Of a stretch of DNA of 64,000 nucleotides, positions 49,790 to 58,565 are shown one piece after another (positions within the stretch are counted from its first letter, which is position 1; every line of letters starts with the position of its first letter). Origin of the DNA: Gracilaria gracilis (taxonomy: Eukaryota > Rhodophyta > Florideophyceae > Gracilariales > Gracilariaceae); NCBI GenBank assembly GCA_030374805.1, contig JARGSG010000184.1:248001-312000 (forward strand), in the 5' to 3' direction. Made by a program: the position numbers and the translations under genes. Under the pieces are notes generated by a model. It saw only the letters and a program-made list of their open reading frames with translations, had not been told where the DNA came from and did no database searches.

Positions 49790-50683
49790 TTACCTCCTCT
49801 TACGTCGCTCCACTTGCGCCATAAATCCTTGCCTAATCGGCGCAACAGAGCGCTTCGCACCACAACTCTCACACGATACGAAATATAGTCGAGTATTGGC
49901 GTCTCGCATCAACACCGTATCAGGCGATCGACACGAAGTACAGATCACATATTCGAGCATGTACTTCTTAAGCACGTTCGCAATACCCTCAGCACCAAAG
50001 CGTCCCTTGATAACAAGCCTACCACCGTCCTGGATATTACTTGTTGTACCGAGCTCAGCTCCGATGTAGTTGAGCAAATGCTCTTGTTGACGATGAATGC
50101 TCTTACAAATTGATCCAAAGTTGAGGAATACCGTTTTCTTGGTTCCTTCTCGCGCAACTTGAGGAAGCTGTAAAGAAACCTTCTTTCTTACCGGGCCACC
50201 ACTTGCTAAAGCAGGATTCTTACCGTGCAAAAACTGGAAAGCACGGTTAATGAGTTCCGAGTAGGTGTAGTCGCGATCGGTCCCGTCCCATGGTTGCGGT
50301 TGCACGTCACGACGCGATGTTCCTTCAGCAGTTTCCCGAGAATTGCCGGTCTCAGTGTCACCGTCGTCGTCGAAGAAGACCTTCGTCTTCTTCTTTTTCT
50401 TATTGCCTGTGAAGTCAGGGAGCGCAAAGTCGAGGGGCTCCTCCACGGTGGAGGCAAAAGGCGAATCAGAATTCATATTGACGTCATCATTTATGGCCAT
50501 TCCTGCGACGCCGTTTGTGGCTTCGTTGACCTTAGAAGCGTCAGTAGCGGGCGCCGTCGACGCCTTCGGCTTCTTCTTCTTCTTCTTCTTGGAGAGGTCG
50601 AAGGAAGGAACTGCCGCAGCATCCTCCATCTTGTTCTCCGTGTTGGGTTGGACGGCAAGGTTCTCTGGAGTCTCGCCTGCCAT
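49790..50683 (-). CDS. EIF2S2: Translation initiation factor eIF2 subunit beta
   Basis: eIF2-beta is part of the ternary complex that brings initiator tRNA to the 40S subunit. From the ATG at 50683 it is 297 residues (MAGETPENLAV...). An in-frame TTG 24 codons upstream is unlikely to be used. The N-terminus has two visible poly-lysine boxes (DLSKKKKKKKPK and NKKKKKTKVFFDD), which in yeast and human bind eIF5 and eIF2B-epsilon; the usual number is three. The C-terminal half is conserved: YTYSELINRAFQFLHGKNP, KKTVFLNFGSICKSIHRQ, DGGRLVIKGRFGAEGIANVLKKYMLEYVIC, and a C2-C2 zinc ribbon (CTSC...CESC). It is convergent with Rsm22, 153 bp away. Confidence 0.95.
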   Translation of the reverse strand: MAGETPENLAVQPNTENKMEDAAAVPSFDLSKKKKKKKPKASTAPATDASKVNEATNGVAGMAINDDVNMNSDSPFASTVEEPLDFALPDFTGNKKKKKTKVFFDDDGDTETGNSRETAEGTSRRDVQPQPWDGTDRDYTYSELINRAFQFLHGKNPALASGGPVRKKVSLQLPQVAREGTKKTVFLNFGSICKSIHRQQEHLLNYIGAELGTTSNIQDGGRLVIKGRFGAEGIANVLKKYMLEYVICTSCRSPDTVLMRDANTRLYFVSCESCGAKRSVAPIRQGFMAQVERRKRR

Positions 50684-51351
50684 AGTTACAATGTTGTTGT
50701 GATCTGGACAATCGTTCAGTTTGCGCAAATGGCTGTGATACTGCGCAGTTGTCAAAGTCAGAAGATTCAGATCAAGTTAAGAAGAGCGCGTAGTTCGTTT
50801 GGAGCTTAAAGTCGCTGGCGAAAGGCACGGTAACGACCAAAAAGAATGAGGTCAGGCGGGTGAGAAGGAAAACCTAAAAGTTGTTTTGCAGACAGAAGTA
50901 TCTAGTGGGACGCCGGGCAACTCGAGTAGTTCCCGTCGGTGTCCCCAAAAAGTGGTGCAGGTTTGCCAAAGAAATTTTGGCAAAGGGACTAATTTCCGAA
51001 TTGCCTTTCAAGCAAATATGGATTTTGCTTGATCTCGAAAGTTTCGAGTCGAAACCTGTTGACATCTACGAAGAATTACTGACGAAGACGGTTGTTCTTG
51101 TTGAAAGACTTGGAAGTGCATCAGGATGATGAGGCATTGATTCGCTGGAGTGGCGAAAGGGCTCGTGAGCCTATCTTGTGAGCTTCCCATATTCAAGTGT
51201 TCCGAACAACAGATACTTGGATTACGAGGGTGAATGTAGTCTGAAGACTTTTGTACTGAGACTTTTTAGTAACGCTAGGATATCGGTCTGAAGGCATTGC
51301 TGTTCAAGGCCTAATTCTTCTTCGTTTAATTCCTTGGCGTTGATTGTGCAG
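50684..51351. other. Upstream region of eIF2-beta and TruA-type gene
   Basis: A 668 bp interval between divergent genes. It contains a possible small spliced gene (50846-51129, listed separately). An ACAGATACTTGG string lies near 51207. No RNA gene was recognised. Confidence 0.4.
50846..51129 (+). CDS. Possible small two-exon gene, unknown function
   Basis: A frame open to 51129 has no ATG but is preceded by a strong acceptor, TTGTTTTGCAG, ending at 50891. It reads like protein: VPKKWCRFAKEILAKGLI, ELPFKQIWILLDLESF, VDIYEELLTKTVVLVERLG. An ATG at 50846 followed by AGG TCA GGC GG and then GTGAGA gives a phase-2 donor that matches the phase-2 acceptor, so ATG...GG|A-CAG could be joined. The intron would be only 32 nt, much shorter than the others here, so the 5' end may lie elsewhere. 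No family was recognised. The product would be about 83 residues. Confidence 0.3.
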
Positions 51352-52317
51352 ATGGGATACTTCTTTGTCGTTTCCGCATGTCCACCATGTCTTTCAATGT
51401 CGTCCACAACTGGGACAAATTCAAGATCCCAAAAATGTCCGACAAAGCGTTTCCGTGCTCGTGTAGCGTACGACGGCACACGCTATAAGGGTTGGCAGTT
51501 TCAATACGAATGTCGCTCTATACAGGGTGAATTGGAGAAAGCCATACAGCGTAGAGTTGGGGAGCTAGTACGGGTGGTCGGGGCAAGCCGAACTGATAGC
51601 GGTGTACATGCAAGAGGACAGGGTATGCATTTTGACATTCCCGAGGAACTAGCTTCAAGAGAAGCTAAAGATATGCAAAAGTTCCAATTCACTTTAAACC
51701 AAATACTGCCGAACGATGTCAGACTCACCTGTTTGGAAATGGCGCCGATGGTTACGCATAATGCGATACCAATGTTTAAGCAGGCATCGGCAATCACTTC
51801 GCGCGATGTGAAGCTCCGGCCATGGCATTCTATTTATTGTTCTACCGGGAAACTCTACACATACCGCTTTTCTATCGCAAAGTATCTGGATCCGATGCAG
51901 CGGTTATATAGGTACCATGAGTGGAGAGCGGCAAAATTTGGGTTCTCAGAGGACATGCTACGGGAGGCAACGAAGAAATTTGTGGGATCTCATGACTTTT
52001 CAGCGTTTACCAACGCCAGTAGCCCACCGCCGGGGATTACTCCTCCCGTGCGGGTGAATCCAATTCGAACAATTTGGTCAGCTGATGTTGTACATGAAGG
52101 GGAAGATATGTATCGGATTGAGTTTCGAATAAACGGTGCGTTGTACAGGATGATTCGAAACATTATGGGAACCATTCTCGCCGTTAGTTGCGGTCAGCTA
52201 GAAATATCAACCGTCGACAAGTTTTTTGAATCGCGAGATAGACGGATTACTCCAAAGAGTGCTCCAGCCCATGGACTTTGTCTTGAACAGGTGTTTTACG
52301 ATGACTGGGATATTTAG
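51352..52317 (+). CDS. TruA-family tRNA pseudouridine synthase
   Basis: TruA/Pus1/Pus3 enzymes isomerise uridines in the anticodon arm. From the ATG at 51352 the product is 321 residues. Family segments in order: RFRARVAYDGTRYKGWQFQ (~30-48), SIQGELEKAIQR, VVGASRTDSGVHARGQGMHFD with the catalytic Asp (~D82), NQILPNDVRL, YTYRFSIAKYLDPMQRLYRYH, FVGSHDFSAFTNA (~222), and RMIRNIMGTILAVSCGQ. The bacterial-like length and layout favour an organelle-type TruA; no long Pus1 insertions are present. The first ~30 residues (VSACPPCLSMSSTTGTNSRSQ) could be a targeting peptide, or translation may begin at the later MSSTTG. One exon. Confidence 0.93.
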   Translation: MGYFFVVSACPPCLSMSSTTGTNSRSQKCPTKRFRARVAYDGTRYKGWQFQYECRSIQGELEKAIQRRVGELVRVVGASRTDSGVHARGQGMHFDIPEELASREAKDMQKFQFTLNQILPNDVRLTCLEMAPMVTHNAIPMFKQASAITSRDVKLRPWHSIYCSTGKLYTYRFSIAKYLDPMQRLYRYHEWRAAKFGFSEDMLREATKKFVGSHDFSAFTNASSPPPGITPPVRVNPIRTIWSADVVHEGEDMYRIEFRINGALYRMIRNIMGTILAVSCGQLEISTVDKFFESRDRRITPKSAPAHGLCLEQVFYDDWDI

Positions 52318-53368
52318 CCTAGTCTTTGTTTTGGCTTCATACTGATTTCAAGAATGAACAGAAGCGGTATGTTAGGTAACTCGAGGAAATGCAGGAAGTC
52401 ATGGACAGAGAGTAGAACGGTTGTCGTCTGGTGCTACTCACGTATCGAGTGAGAACCGGATGAAAGCCATTTTAACTGCCGTGTGAAGCGATACTGTTTC
52501 TCCTACATGTGGGTAGTATAATTTTCCCACTGCTTCGAAATAGGTACTGGACGACACTAAAGAAGAAGGTTTTGAGGTCAGTAAAAGTTTTGAGACGTTC
52601 ATTTAGTTCGAAAGCTACTTGTACCGTCTAGCTCAGAAAACAAACACTTTAAAACGCTGCAGTTGGAATTCGATTGCTGAAAGAGCCCACCCCAGCATAC
52701 GCCTTATTGCAATTCCGATTTCAATAGACGCAAATTGCAATCATGATTGTAGATATGAAGAGGAGGGTGAAGATTGATTGTGCGATTGCAGTGAGCCAGA
52801 GCAATCGGCAGCATTAAACTATACAAAACCCAGTCTTCATAATCCCTCCATTGAGCGAACTACAGTAGCGTGCTTGCATGTAATGTTAGTAAGGTAGCTC
52901 GCTGTTCCTAATACTGTTTTGAGTGCTCCTCTATACTTAACCTACTCTAATTTGATAAATCGGTGAGCATTCAAAGGTAAAATTGTATTCTCTATGTCAC
53001 ACGGCCCACGTTTGTGTGAGGGAACGCAGCATTGCTTCGGTGCCTAACATAACAGGAGTCGGATGTCTGTCAATCGCGAATTTCTCCGAAGAACCACGGG
53101 TTTCCAAAGTATCCAATCATTTACAAGAAAAGTACAAGGGTAGTTCAGCTTTCAACGAACGTCTGAACTTTAGGCTTTGACGTCGCTGGCTTTTTGCACC
53201 TTTTCAGAATCCGTTCATGGGATGTTTTAGTCTTTGCCATGATGATGCGTCAGGTCGGTGGTGTGATGATCGCACAAAGTCAGGTCATTATGACGCGTTG
53301 GAATGTCATATCGACGGTAGAAAATGCAAGTATGTGTGGCAGCTTAGCAACGCGAACGCGAAACACGG
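52318..53368. other. Intergenic, AT-richer, nothing clearly functional
   Basis: About 1 kb holding the 3' ends of the TruA gene and the small minus-strand gene. A short direct repetition of GCAATTCCGATTT/GCAAATTGCAAT-like strings lies at 52710-52745 (ATTGCAA/TTGCAAT palindromic units). No tRNA or convincing frame was found. The plus-strand frame at 53217-53582 mirrors the minus-strand gene. Confidence 0.4.
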
Positions 53369-53764
53369 TCACAACTGCTTAGGAGCAGCCTGCAAAGCCG
53401 GGCACATGGAACGGAAAGCCTGTCCAACAACCCTCTTCATAGAGCGAAGGACAACCTGCTTGGCAACAAAACGGGCCGAAAAGCGAAGCACTCGCACCCA
53501 GCGCGGGCATTGGCGACGTGTAACATTGAGCGTGGTAGTCGAATTAGTAGAGGAAGGTTCGATAGCAACAGTGTGCTGTTGATTGGCGGCCACAGAGGGC
53601 GCTAGTACCGCAAATGGGCAGGTTGCGACACGCTTCGGAGATGACGGCGATTCTTGTGGCTCAATGTCTACCGCGGCCGTGCACAGCTTGGATAGCTGCA
53701 ACGTCGGCGCAGCGCAGATTTCTGAGAAGTGTTCAGAGTGAGCTGTGGCGGGCGTGAGAGACAT
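53369..53764 (-). CDS. Hypothetical small protein
   Basis: From the ATG at 53764 the frame encodes 131 residues. The first half is Ser/Thr/Ala/Pro-rich and the second half is basic and amphipathic (RWVRVLRFSARFVAKQVVLRSMKRVVGQAF), which could bind a membrane or nucleic acid. It has no recognised domain. The opposite strand also carries an open frame of similar length, so coding on this strand is only somewhat favoured, by composition. Confidence 0.4.
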   Translation of the reverse strand: MSLTPATAHSEHFSEICAAPTLQLSKLCTAAVDIEPQESPSSPKRVATCPFAVLAPSVAANQQHTVAIEPSSTNSTTTLNVTRRQCPRWVRVLRFSARFVAKQVVLRSMKRVVGQAFRSMCPALQAAPKQL

Positions 53765-54133
53765 GGCGGAAGAGTTAGTCAGAAGGAGGCGAGACGAGGC
53801 GAGGTCGATCAAGGCATGAGAGGAGCTCGGAGGGTGACGAGCAGAAAGAGCGGACGGGCGCTTATGAGCACTTATGTGTGCGCCGTGCGCTGGCTAGCAG
53901 CTGCTGGGCGGCATGCTTTCGACACCGTAGCATAGCTTGGCTGCACAGCAGTCAGCTGCAAGGACAGGCCCATCGGTGGATGTTTTGTTGTCGTTGTTGT
54001 TGCTGCGTGTTTGTATGCGCTGTATGATTTGATGCACGCATCGGCGAATTTTTCTCGCGCATGGCTGCCAACCCGAGGAGAGTCGAGTTTAAATAGTTCC
54101 CCCAATCCTGTCTCTTGCACCTTGAGACAGCTG
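53765..54133. other. Upstream region of small minus-strand gene and 5' flank of tRNA
   Basis: About 370 bp. A TTGTTGTCGTTGTTGTTGC microsatellite-like run lies near 53986-54004. No other feature is clear. Confidence 0.35.
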
Positions 54134-54214
54134 GATAACGTGGCCGAGTGGTTAAGGCGATGGACTGCTAATCCATTTCCCTAGGGAGCGAGAGTTCGAA
54201 TCTCTCCGTTATCG
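54134..54214 (+). tRNA. tRNA-Ser (anticodon GCT)
   Basis: A complete 81-base cloverleaf. The acceptor stem GATAACG (54134-54140) pairs with CGTTATC (54207-54213), and the discriminator base is G as in serine tRNAs. A-box TGGCCGAGTGG follows at 54141. The anticodon stem ATGGA/TCCAT encloses CTGCTAA, with GCT at 54167-54169, reading AGC/AGU codons. A long variable arm (CCCTAGGGAGCG region) is typical of class II tRNAs. The B-box GTTCGAATC lies in the T arm. No intron. A T5 run about 12 bases downstream (near 54226) can serve as the RNA polymerase III terminator. The CCA end is not encoded. Confidence 0.97.
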
Positions 54215-54225
54215 CGCAACTCCAA

Positions 54226-54230
54226 CTTTT
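54226..54230 (+). terminator. RNA polymerase III T-run terminator after tRNA-Ser
   Basis: A run of five T residues close behind the mature tRNA 3' end, the standard Pol III stop signal. Confidence 0.6.
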
Positions 54231-54280
54231 TGAACCGTCACGAGATAACTCATCTGCTTTCGCTTTATTTGCCATCGTTC

Positions 54281-55333
54281 TCATCTTGAAGACGATGGAG
54301 CGTCGTATGGTTCTTCGTCGTCCAGGTGTATCTCATCCCTTTCGCTCCTCCAAAACTGCTGCGGAACGTGTTCTTCGACAAAGTCAGCTATCCGCATGAA
54401 AAACGTTCCTTTCACGCCGCCACTCTCCACCTGTGTCCGAATTCCATGCGCCAAAACCGCCCCGTCAAACGGGCATTCCACCACGGCGTGTCGCAAGTCA
54501 TCTTCTACGTCTTCAACTGAAGTCTTCACTACCGCGTTCTCAATAGTGCCACCCTTCTTAGCGTACAACGTCATATGTGTGTCGGAATCGACCTGTGCCT
54601 CATAGTGAAAGCGAGGCGTTTGTCCGTACACCCACGCGTGACTACTAAGCTCATTTCGTTGCTTACGGAAATCTTCCAGCTCAAAAGGATTAAGTTCTTC
54701 AATGCTTGAATTGCCTGAGAAGCGAGTTGCCACTGCCTTCATCAACTGTTCCGCTGTCACAGCTTGATGCATCGATATGTTTGTAACTTTCGAGCGAACG
54801 CTTTGCATACCACTAGCATGCAATTCATCACGTAGAGGTGATCGAAGTACTCTTGACAATCGTGCAAGATCCGAGTCCACCAACAAAGTACCATGATGGT
54901 AAGCTCGTTTACCAGTGATGCGGTACGCCGCTCCAGAAACTTTCATCCCGTCCACAAGAATATCAGCGCGTTCATTAACTGATGCGCTGTTGATATTGAA
55001 ATCACTTTGAAGTACTTCCGTAATCATTGACGCCGCTTTAAGCGGACTGTACTCATCTCTTGAAGTCATCCAACAGAAATTTAGATTTCCTTCGTCGTGT
55101 ACAACAGTCCCGCCCCCTGATCGACGTCTCATGATAGACACTTGTTCGTCTTTTGCGTACGATACATCTGCCTCTTTGAAAGCGTTTTGCGTACGTCCTA
55201 GGATCACACATGGAGCGTTAACGTAGAAAAGCAGTGTATGTTCGGTGGAAGCCTGTAACAGAAGTTCTTCCGCCGCCAAGTTTGAAAACGCATTCCTTGA
55301 CCTTAGAAACAACACGCGAGTGCTATTCATCAT
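54281..55333 (-). CDS. Lipoate-protein ligase A (LplA/AIM22-like)
   Basis: LplA activates lipoate with ATP and attaches it to lysines of 2-oxoacid dehydrogenase E2 and glycine-cleavage H proteins. From the ATG at 55333 the product is 350 residues, the usual size for a two-domain LplA. Landmarks: NLAAEELLL (~20), VILGRTQNAFKEAD (~42), MRRRSGGGTVVHDEGNLNFCW (~70-90, the ATP/lipoate loop), VDGMKVSGAAYRITGKRAYHHGTLLVDSDL (lysine ~K129), and a C-terminal domain from ~230 with PRFHYEAQVD. No obvious targeting peptide precedes the ligase domain, so organelle location would need an upstream exon. It is divergent from TrpD. The biotin ligase of the same superfamily is encoded 4 kb to the right. Confidence 0.93.
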   Translation of the reverse strand: MMNSTRVLFLRSRNAFSNLAAEELLLQASTEHTLLFYVNAPCVILGRTQNAFKEADVSYAKDEQVSIMRRRSGGGTVVHDEGNLNFCWMTSRDEYSPLKAASMITEVLQSDFNINSASVNERADILVDGMKVSGAAYRITGKRAYHHGTLLVDSDLARLSRVLRSPLRDELHASGMQSVRSKVTNISMHQAVTAEQLMKAVATRFSGNSSIEELNPFELEDFRKQRNELSSHAWVYGQTPRFHYEAQVDSDTHMTLYAKKGGTIENAVVKTSVEDVEDDLRHAVVECPFDGAVLAHGIRTQVESGGVKGTFFMRIADFVEEHVPQQFWRSERDEIHLDDEEPYDAPSSSR

Positions 55334-55984
55334 GCCCAACGGAGTTGAATTGCCTCACTTTCGGGAATAGTCAGTGATGATGGGGTTTAACAGCTTGAGA
55401 GGACCAACTGAGGAGCTTGATCCGATGCAGATCGAGATTGAGTGAAGCAGAATTGAGGCCCGTGTGTAAAGCTTTGTATACGCTTTCGGATGCGCTTAAA
55501 ATTGTGGGTAGAATGTGTAAGGGATTGTTCCCGGCTTGTGCTCTGTACTACAGAGTCTGTACTTGCGTACCAACAGTAGATACTTGTAGAGATTGCCAAA
55601 CGCACGAGTCAAAACAAGCTTTATAAATTCAGATCGCTGTACTTTCCGGCACAAGTTTACCGTGCGTGGGAGGCACTTCAAGTTTTCAGCTTGCCTAGCT
55701 CCGCAAATCCTAGCTCCACAAATTGATATTTGGAATCTGCAACTCCGGTTCAACGAAGTCGAGCTAAAAGCTTTGACTCTCCGAGTTTGGCAGAAGAGAG
55801 GGCGATCCTTATTATTAGATGACCGTTTGCGAGCATCGTTTTCCCAGCAAATCGCTATCCGATCTTTTTGTTCAAATACCATTTGCGGAAAGCATACTGT
55901 CATTGTAATTCGAGATCGCTTAGCACAAAGATAGGTCTTTGATCGCGTTCAACCTGCGCTTCCCACATCTCTCGCGAACTCAAA
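55334..55984. promoter_or_regulatory. Divergent promoter region LplA / TrpD
   Basis: A 651 bp interval between divergent start codons. It contains CAGTAGATACTTGTAGAG at about 55574-55591, a member of the recurring GTAGATA motif group. Open frames on both strands near 55496-55934 mirror each other and lack protein features. Confidence 0.4.
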
Positions 55985-57133
55985 ATGACATTGAGCCAGA
56001 GGCATCGCACTCCATCGTTTGCAGGGACCCCCTCCTTGATGCAATGGCGGCGTCAGCAGGCTACATTCGTTCAATCTGCAAACGCACGTTATGCCACCCG
56101 CAAAATCGTCCGATGCTCCATGAAGCCGTATCTTGAAAAGCTGGTTTCAATGCAAAACCTCACATCGACTGAAGCCACAGAAGCAGTGAGGTATATCTTG
56201 AGTGGTGAGGCAACTGATTCCGAAATCGCTGCATTTCTGGCTGTTCTTGCTGCAAAAGGCGAGACATCCGATGAGGTCTTTGGGACCGTGAAGGCTATGA
56301 GGAGTGAAATGGTTCCCGTGTCTTCAAAATATCCTGTACTGGACATTGTCGGAACCGGTGGTGATGGTTTCAATACTGTCAACATTTCTACTGCTGCATC
56401 GATATTAGCAGCTGCGGCGGGATGCAGAGTGGCCAAACATGGCAACCGCTCTGTTAGTTCCAAGAGCGGTAGTGCGGATGTTCTAGAGGCACTAGGAATC
56501 AATATACAGCTTTCATCTGAAGGAGTTTCAAAATGTATAGAAGAAGTTGGAATCGGTTTCATGTTTGCCCGTCTTCATCATCCGAAAATGCGCTTCGTCG
56601 GCCCTGTTCGTCAAGCCTTGAAGATCCGAACCTTATTCAATATCATAGGTCCACTTCTTAATCCTTGCAGCGCAGAATACGCGGTGATCGGTGTAGCCAG
56701 ACCATCCTTGCTTGATATCATGGCTGACGTTCTAATCTCATCTGGTGTGAAACATGGTGTTGTGGTGCATACTGCGGGGTTGGATGAGTATAGTAACACA
56801 GGGGTATCAAGTGTCGTCGAGTTTGTCAATGGTGTGAAAGAAACGAAAACATTCGATCCGAAAGCAGAATTGGGAATGCCTCGAGTGCATGTTTCCGCTC
56901 TCAAGGGCGGTGATGCCGTCGAGAATGCTTCCATTATTCGAAACGTGCTCTCTGGTAAGTTAAAGGGGCCGATTTCGGATGCCATCATTTTGAATGCTGC
57001 TGTTGGTTGCTATGTCTACGGTCTTGATCCAAGCATTCAAGCCGCCGTGGAACGCATCAACAAAGTGTTGACTTCAGGAAAAGCAACTGCTGTGCTCGAG
57101 AAGTGGGCAACTGTTTCGCAGTCGACGAAGTGA
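55985..57133 (+). CDS. trpD: Anthranilate phosphoribosyltransferase (TrpD), probably plastid-targeted
   Basis: TrpD transfers phosphoribose from PRPP to anthranilate in tryptophan synthesis. The 382-residue protein has a ~45-residue basic, acid-poor leader (MTLSQRHRTPSFAG...ANARYATRKIVRC) of transit-peptide type. The enzyme then starts at KPYLEKLVSMQNLTSTEA. Catalytic motifs: DIVGTGGDGFNTVNIST (~118-134), VAKHGNRSVSSKSGSADVLEALG (~148-170), HHPKMRFVGPVRQALKIRTLFNIIGPLLNP (~200-225) and an acidic, metal-binding TAGLDEYSNTG. It is not fused to glutaminase or PRA isomerase. The targeting leader and stand-alone form match plant and algal TrpD and are the best hint in this window that the host has a plastid. 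Confidence 0.95.
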   Translation: MTLSQRHRTPSFAGTPSLMQWRRQQATFVQSANARYATRKIVRCSMKPYLEKLVSMQNLTSTEATEAVRYILSGEATDSEIAAFLAVLAAKGETSDEVFGTVKAMRSEMVPVSSKYPVLDIVGTGGDGFNTVNISTAASILAAAAGCRVAKHGNRSVSSKSGSADVLEALGINIQLSSEGVSKCIEEVGIGFMFARLHHPKMRFVGPVRQALKIRTLFNIIGPLLNPCSAEYAVIGVARPSLLDIMADVLISSGVKHGVVVHTAGLDEYSNTGVSSVVEFVNGVKETKTFDPKAELGMPRVHVSALKGGDAVENASIIRNVLSGKLKGPISDAIILNAAVGCYVYGLDPSIQAAVERINKVLTSGKATAVLEKWATVSQSTK

Positions 57134-57269
57134 TGAAGGTCGGCATTGAGCGGAGCAGTGATTTTCGAAGTCTGTCCCTGGCACTGTGCCGCTTTTTCAC
57201 TTCACATCGTTGCTCAAAGCACTATAAATCATGAACCTAGTATGATAGACTTTCCCCAAAGCTTATCGT

Positions 57270-58565
57270 TCACTTCTGTGCTTTCGGGAGGGGCACACAA
57301 AGCTTGTCTCTTGTTTGCACATCAGAATCTCCATGCACTGGATATACGTATGAGACCTTTGGACGATTTCGTCGCGGTCTTTCATGCTTTGACGGCGTTG
57401 ATTGGGATGGATCAAGCCCAGGTAGCGACGGCTTTTTCTCGCACTGTAGCAAGAGAGACTTCGCCGTCGGAAAGGACTTCGCTCTTCGCTTCCGAGACTC
57501 ATGCGATTGGGGCGATCCTGAATCTTTCCCAGGATGGGATTGAAACTGAGATTTGTCTCGCTTAAGGCCATCAATGTTATTTTGAACTGTCTCTGTCACT
57601 TTGGCTTTCCGCTTCTCCGCAGATCTTGTGACTATTCGCTTCTTTTCCTGGCGGTTACGAAGGCTTCCGTCTATTCCAGATTCAGATTGAATGCAAGGAT
57701 CTTTCCGTGTATCAGTGTTATTCTCAACTGTCTCTGTCACTTTGACTTTTCGCGTTTCCGGGGAGCTTGTGACTAATCGCTTCTTCATTGGTCTGTCGTG
57801 AAAACTTTCGTCATTTTGTGTGACTTCTGAGGGAATGTCCTCAACAGCCGGACCCATGACTTCTGACCTTGAGGAGCACGTAGACTTTCGCTTCGTACCA
57901 GGATGCATTCTCCCTGGCATTATTGGATCCGTGTGTGTTCGTGACCTGTCCTCTGAGGTTATACTCTTCTCAGTAAGCATTTTGTCCAATCTCTCTTGGA
58001 GATCAAGCGCTTTTCTTTCTGCCGCCTCTGCCCTGCGAGATTGTTTTTCAGCCCTCAAACGGTGATTGACGACAAGATGAGAATATTCTATGTTCTCCTG
58101 CTGCAAGTTGTGAATTGAATCCCTGGCTGTAGATTTGGCCTTTGCTTCTGAATGAAGGCTCTTTTGTAACGCAGCCATCATATTTTCTGCCGATCGTTCT
58201 CTTTCATCTATGAGGGAGACTGCCTTATCCCTTTCTTTGGTCATATGCTCAAGCTTGCTTTCGATACTTTTTTTGTCTTTCTTCCCTTCTTGTAGTTCTT
58301 TAGATAGGGAAGAGACAGATTCCTTCAGTTGTTTTATGGTGGCAGCTGATTGGCTTAGCTCGTTTTTATGCTCGTTTTCCTGTTTTCGAACTTGTTCGCG
58401 AAGCATGGTAATGTCATTTTGAGCCTCGAAGAGCTGGGTGCTTAGGTCATCCCTGTGAAGCGCAGCCAGGTCTAGCAATCTTTTTCGTTCCTGAAGCACC
58501 GCTGAGATTAACGCTGGGCCTCGCTCACCCCACACGCGCAACATTTCAGAGAGTTCTTCGTCCAT
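57270..58565 (-). CDS. Coiled-coil protein with basic tail, shugoshin-like
   Basis: The 431-residue product starts with MDEELSEMLRVWGERGPALISAVLQERKRL and a continuous coiled coil from ~20 to ~205. A basic, Ser/Pro-rich tail follows. The tail holds a clear internal repeat of about 25 residues: KKRLVTSSPETRKVKVTETV and KKRIVTRSAEKRKAKVTETV, each followed by x-NN-x-D and about 55-60 residues apart. Near the C-terminus, RPRRNRPKVSYVYP resembles the shugoshin C-terminal box (R-x-S-R-x-x-x-VSY-x-x-P), which in SGO proteins binds phosphorylated H2A at centromeres. An N-terminal coiled coil that binds PP2A plus a C-terminal SGO box is the shugoshin layout, but the match is short, so this is a candidate only. 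Lack of introns fits the neighbours. Confidence 0.7.
   Translation of the reverse strand: MDEELSEMLRVWGERGPALISAVLQERKRLLDLAALHRDDLSTQLFEAQNDITMLREQVRKQENEHKNELSQSAATIKQLKESVSSLSKELQEGKKDKKSIESKLEHMTKERDKAVSLIDERERSAENMMAALQKSLHSEAKAKSTARDSIHNLQQENIEYSHLVVNHRLRAEKQSRRAEAAERKALDLQERLDKMLTEKSITSEDRSRTHTDPIMPGRMHPGTKRKSTCSSRSEVMGPAVEDIPSEVTQNDESFHDRPMKKRLVTSSPETRKVKVTETVENNTDTRKDPCIQSESGIDGSLRNRQEKKRIVTRSAEKRKAKVTETVQNNIDGLKRDKSQFQSHPGKDSGSPQSHESRKRRAKSFPTAKSLLLQCEKKPSLPGLDPSQSTPSKHERPRRNRPKVSYVYPVHGDSDVQTRDKLCVPLPKAQK

Noticed and set aside
53217..53582. Cys/His-containing plus-strand frame resembling a zinc-binding protein
   Set aside because: Much of its 3' half is antisense to the minus-strand frame at 53369-53764, and the Cys/His spacing fits no known finger. 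The question is not fully closed.
55496..55934. Open frames on both strands between LplA and TrpD
   Set aside because: They mirror one another, lack motifs and occupy the divergent promoter region.
57146..57565. Plus-strand frame downstream of TrpD
   Set aside because: It is antisense to the C-terminal coding part of the shugoshin-like gene, whose internal repeat is clear in the minus frame.
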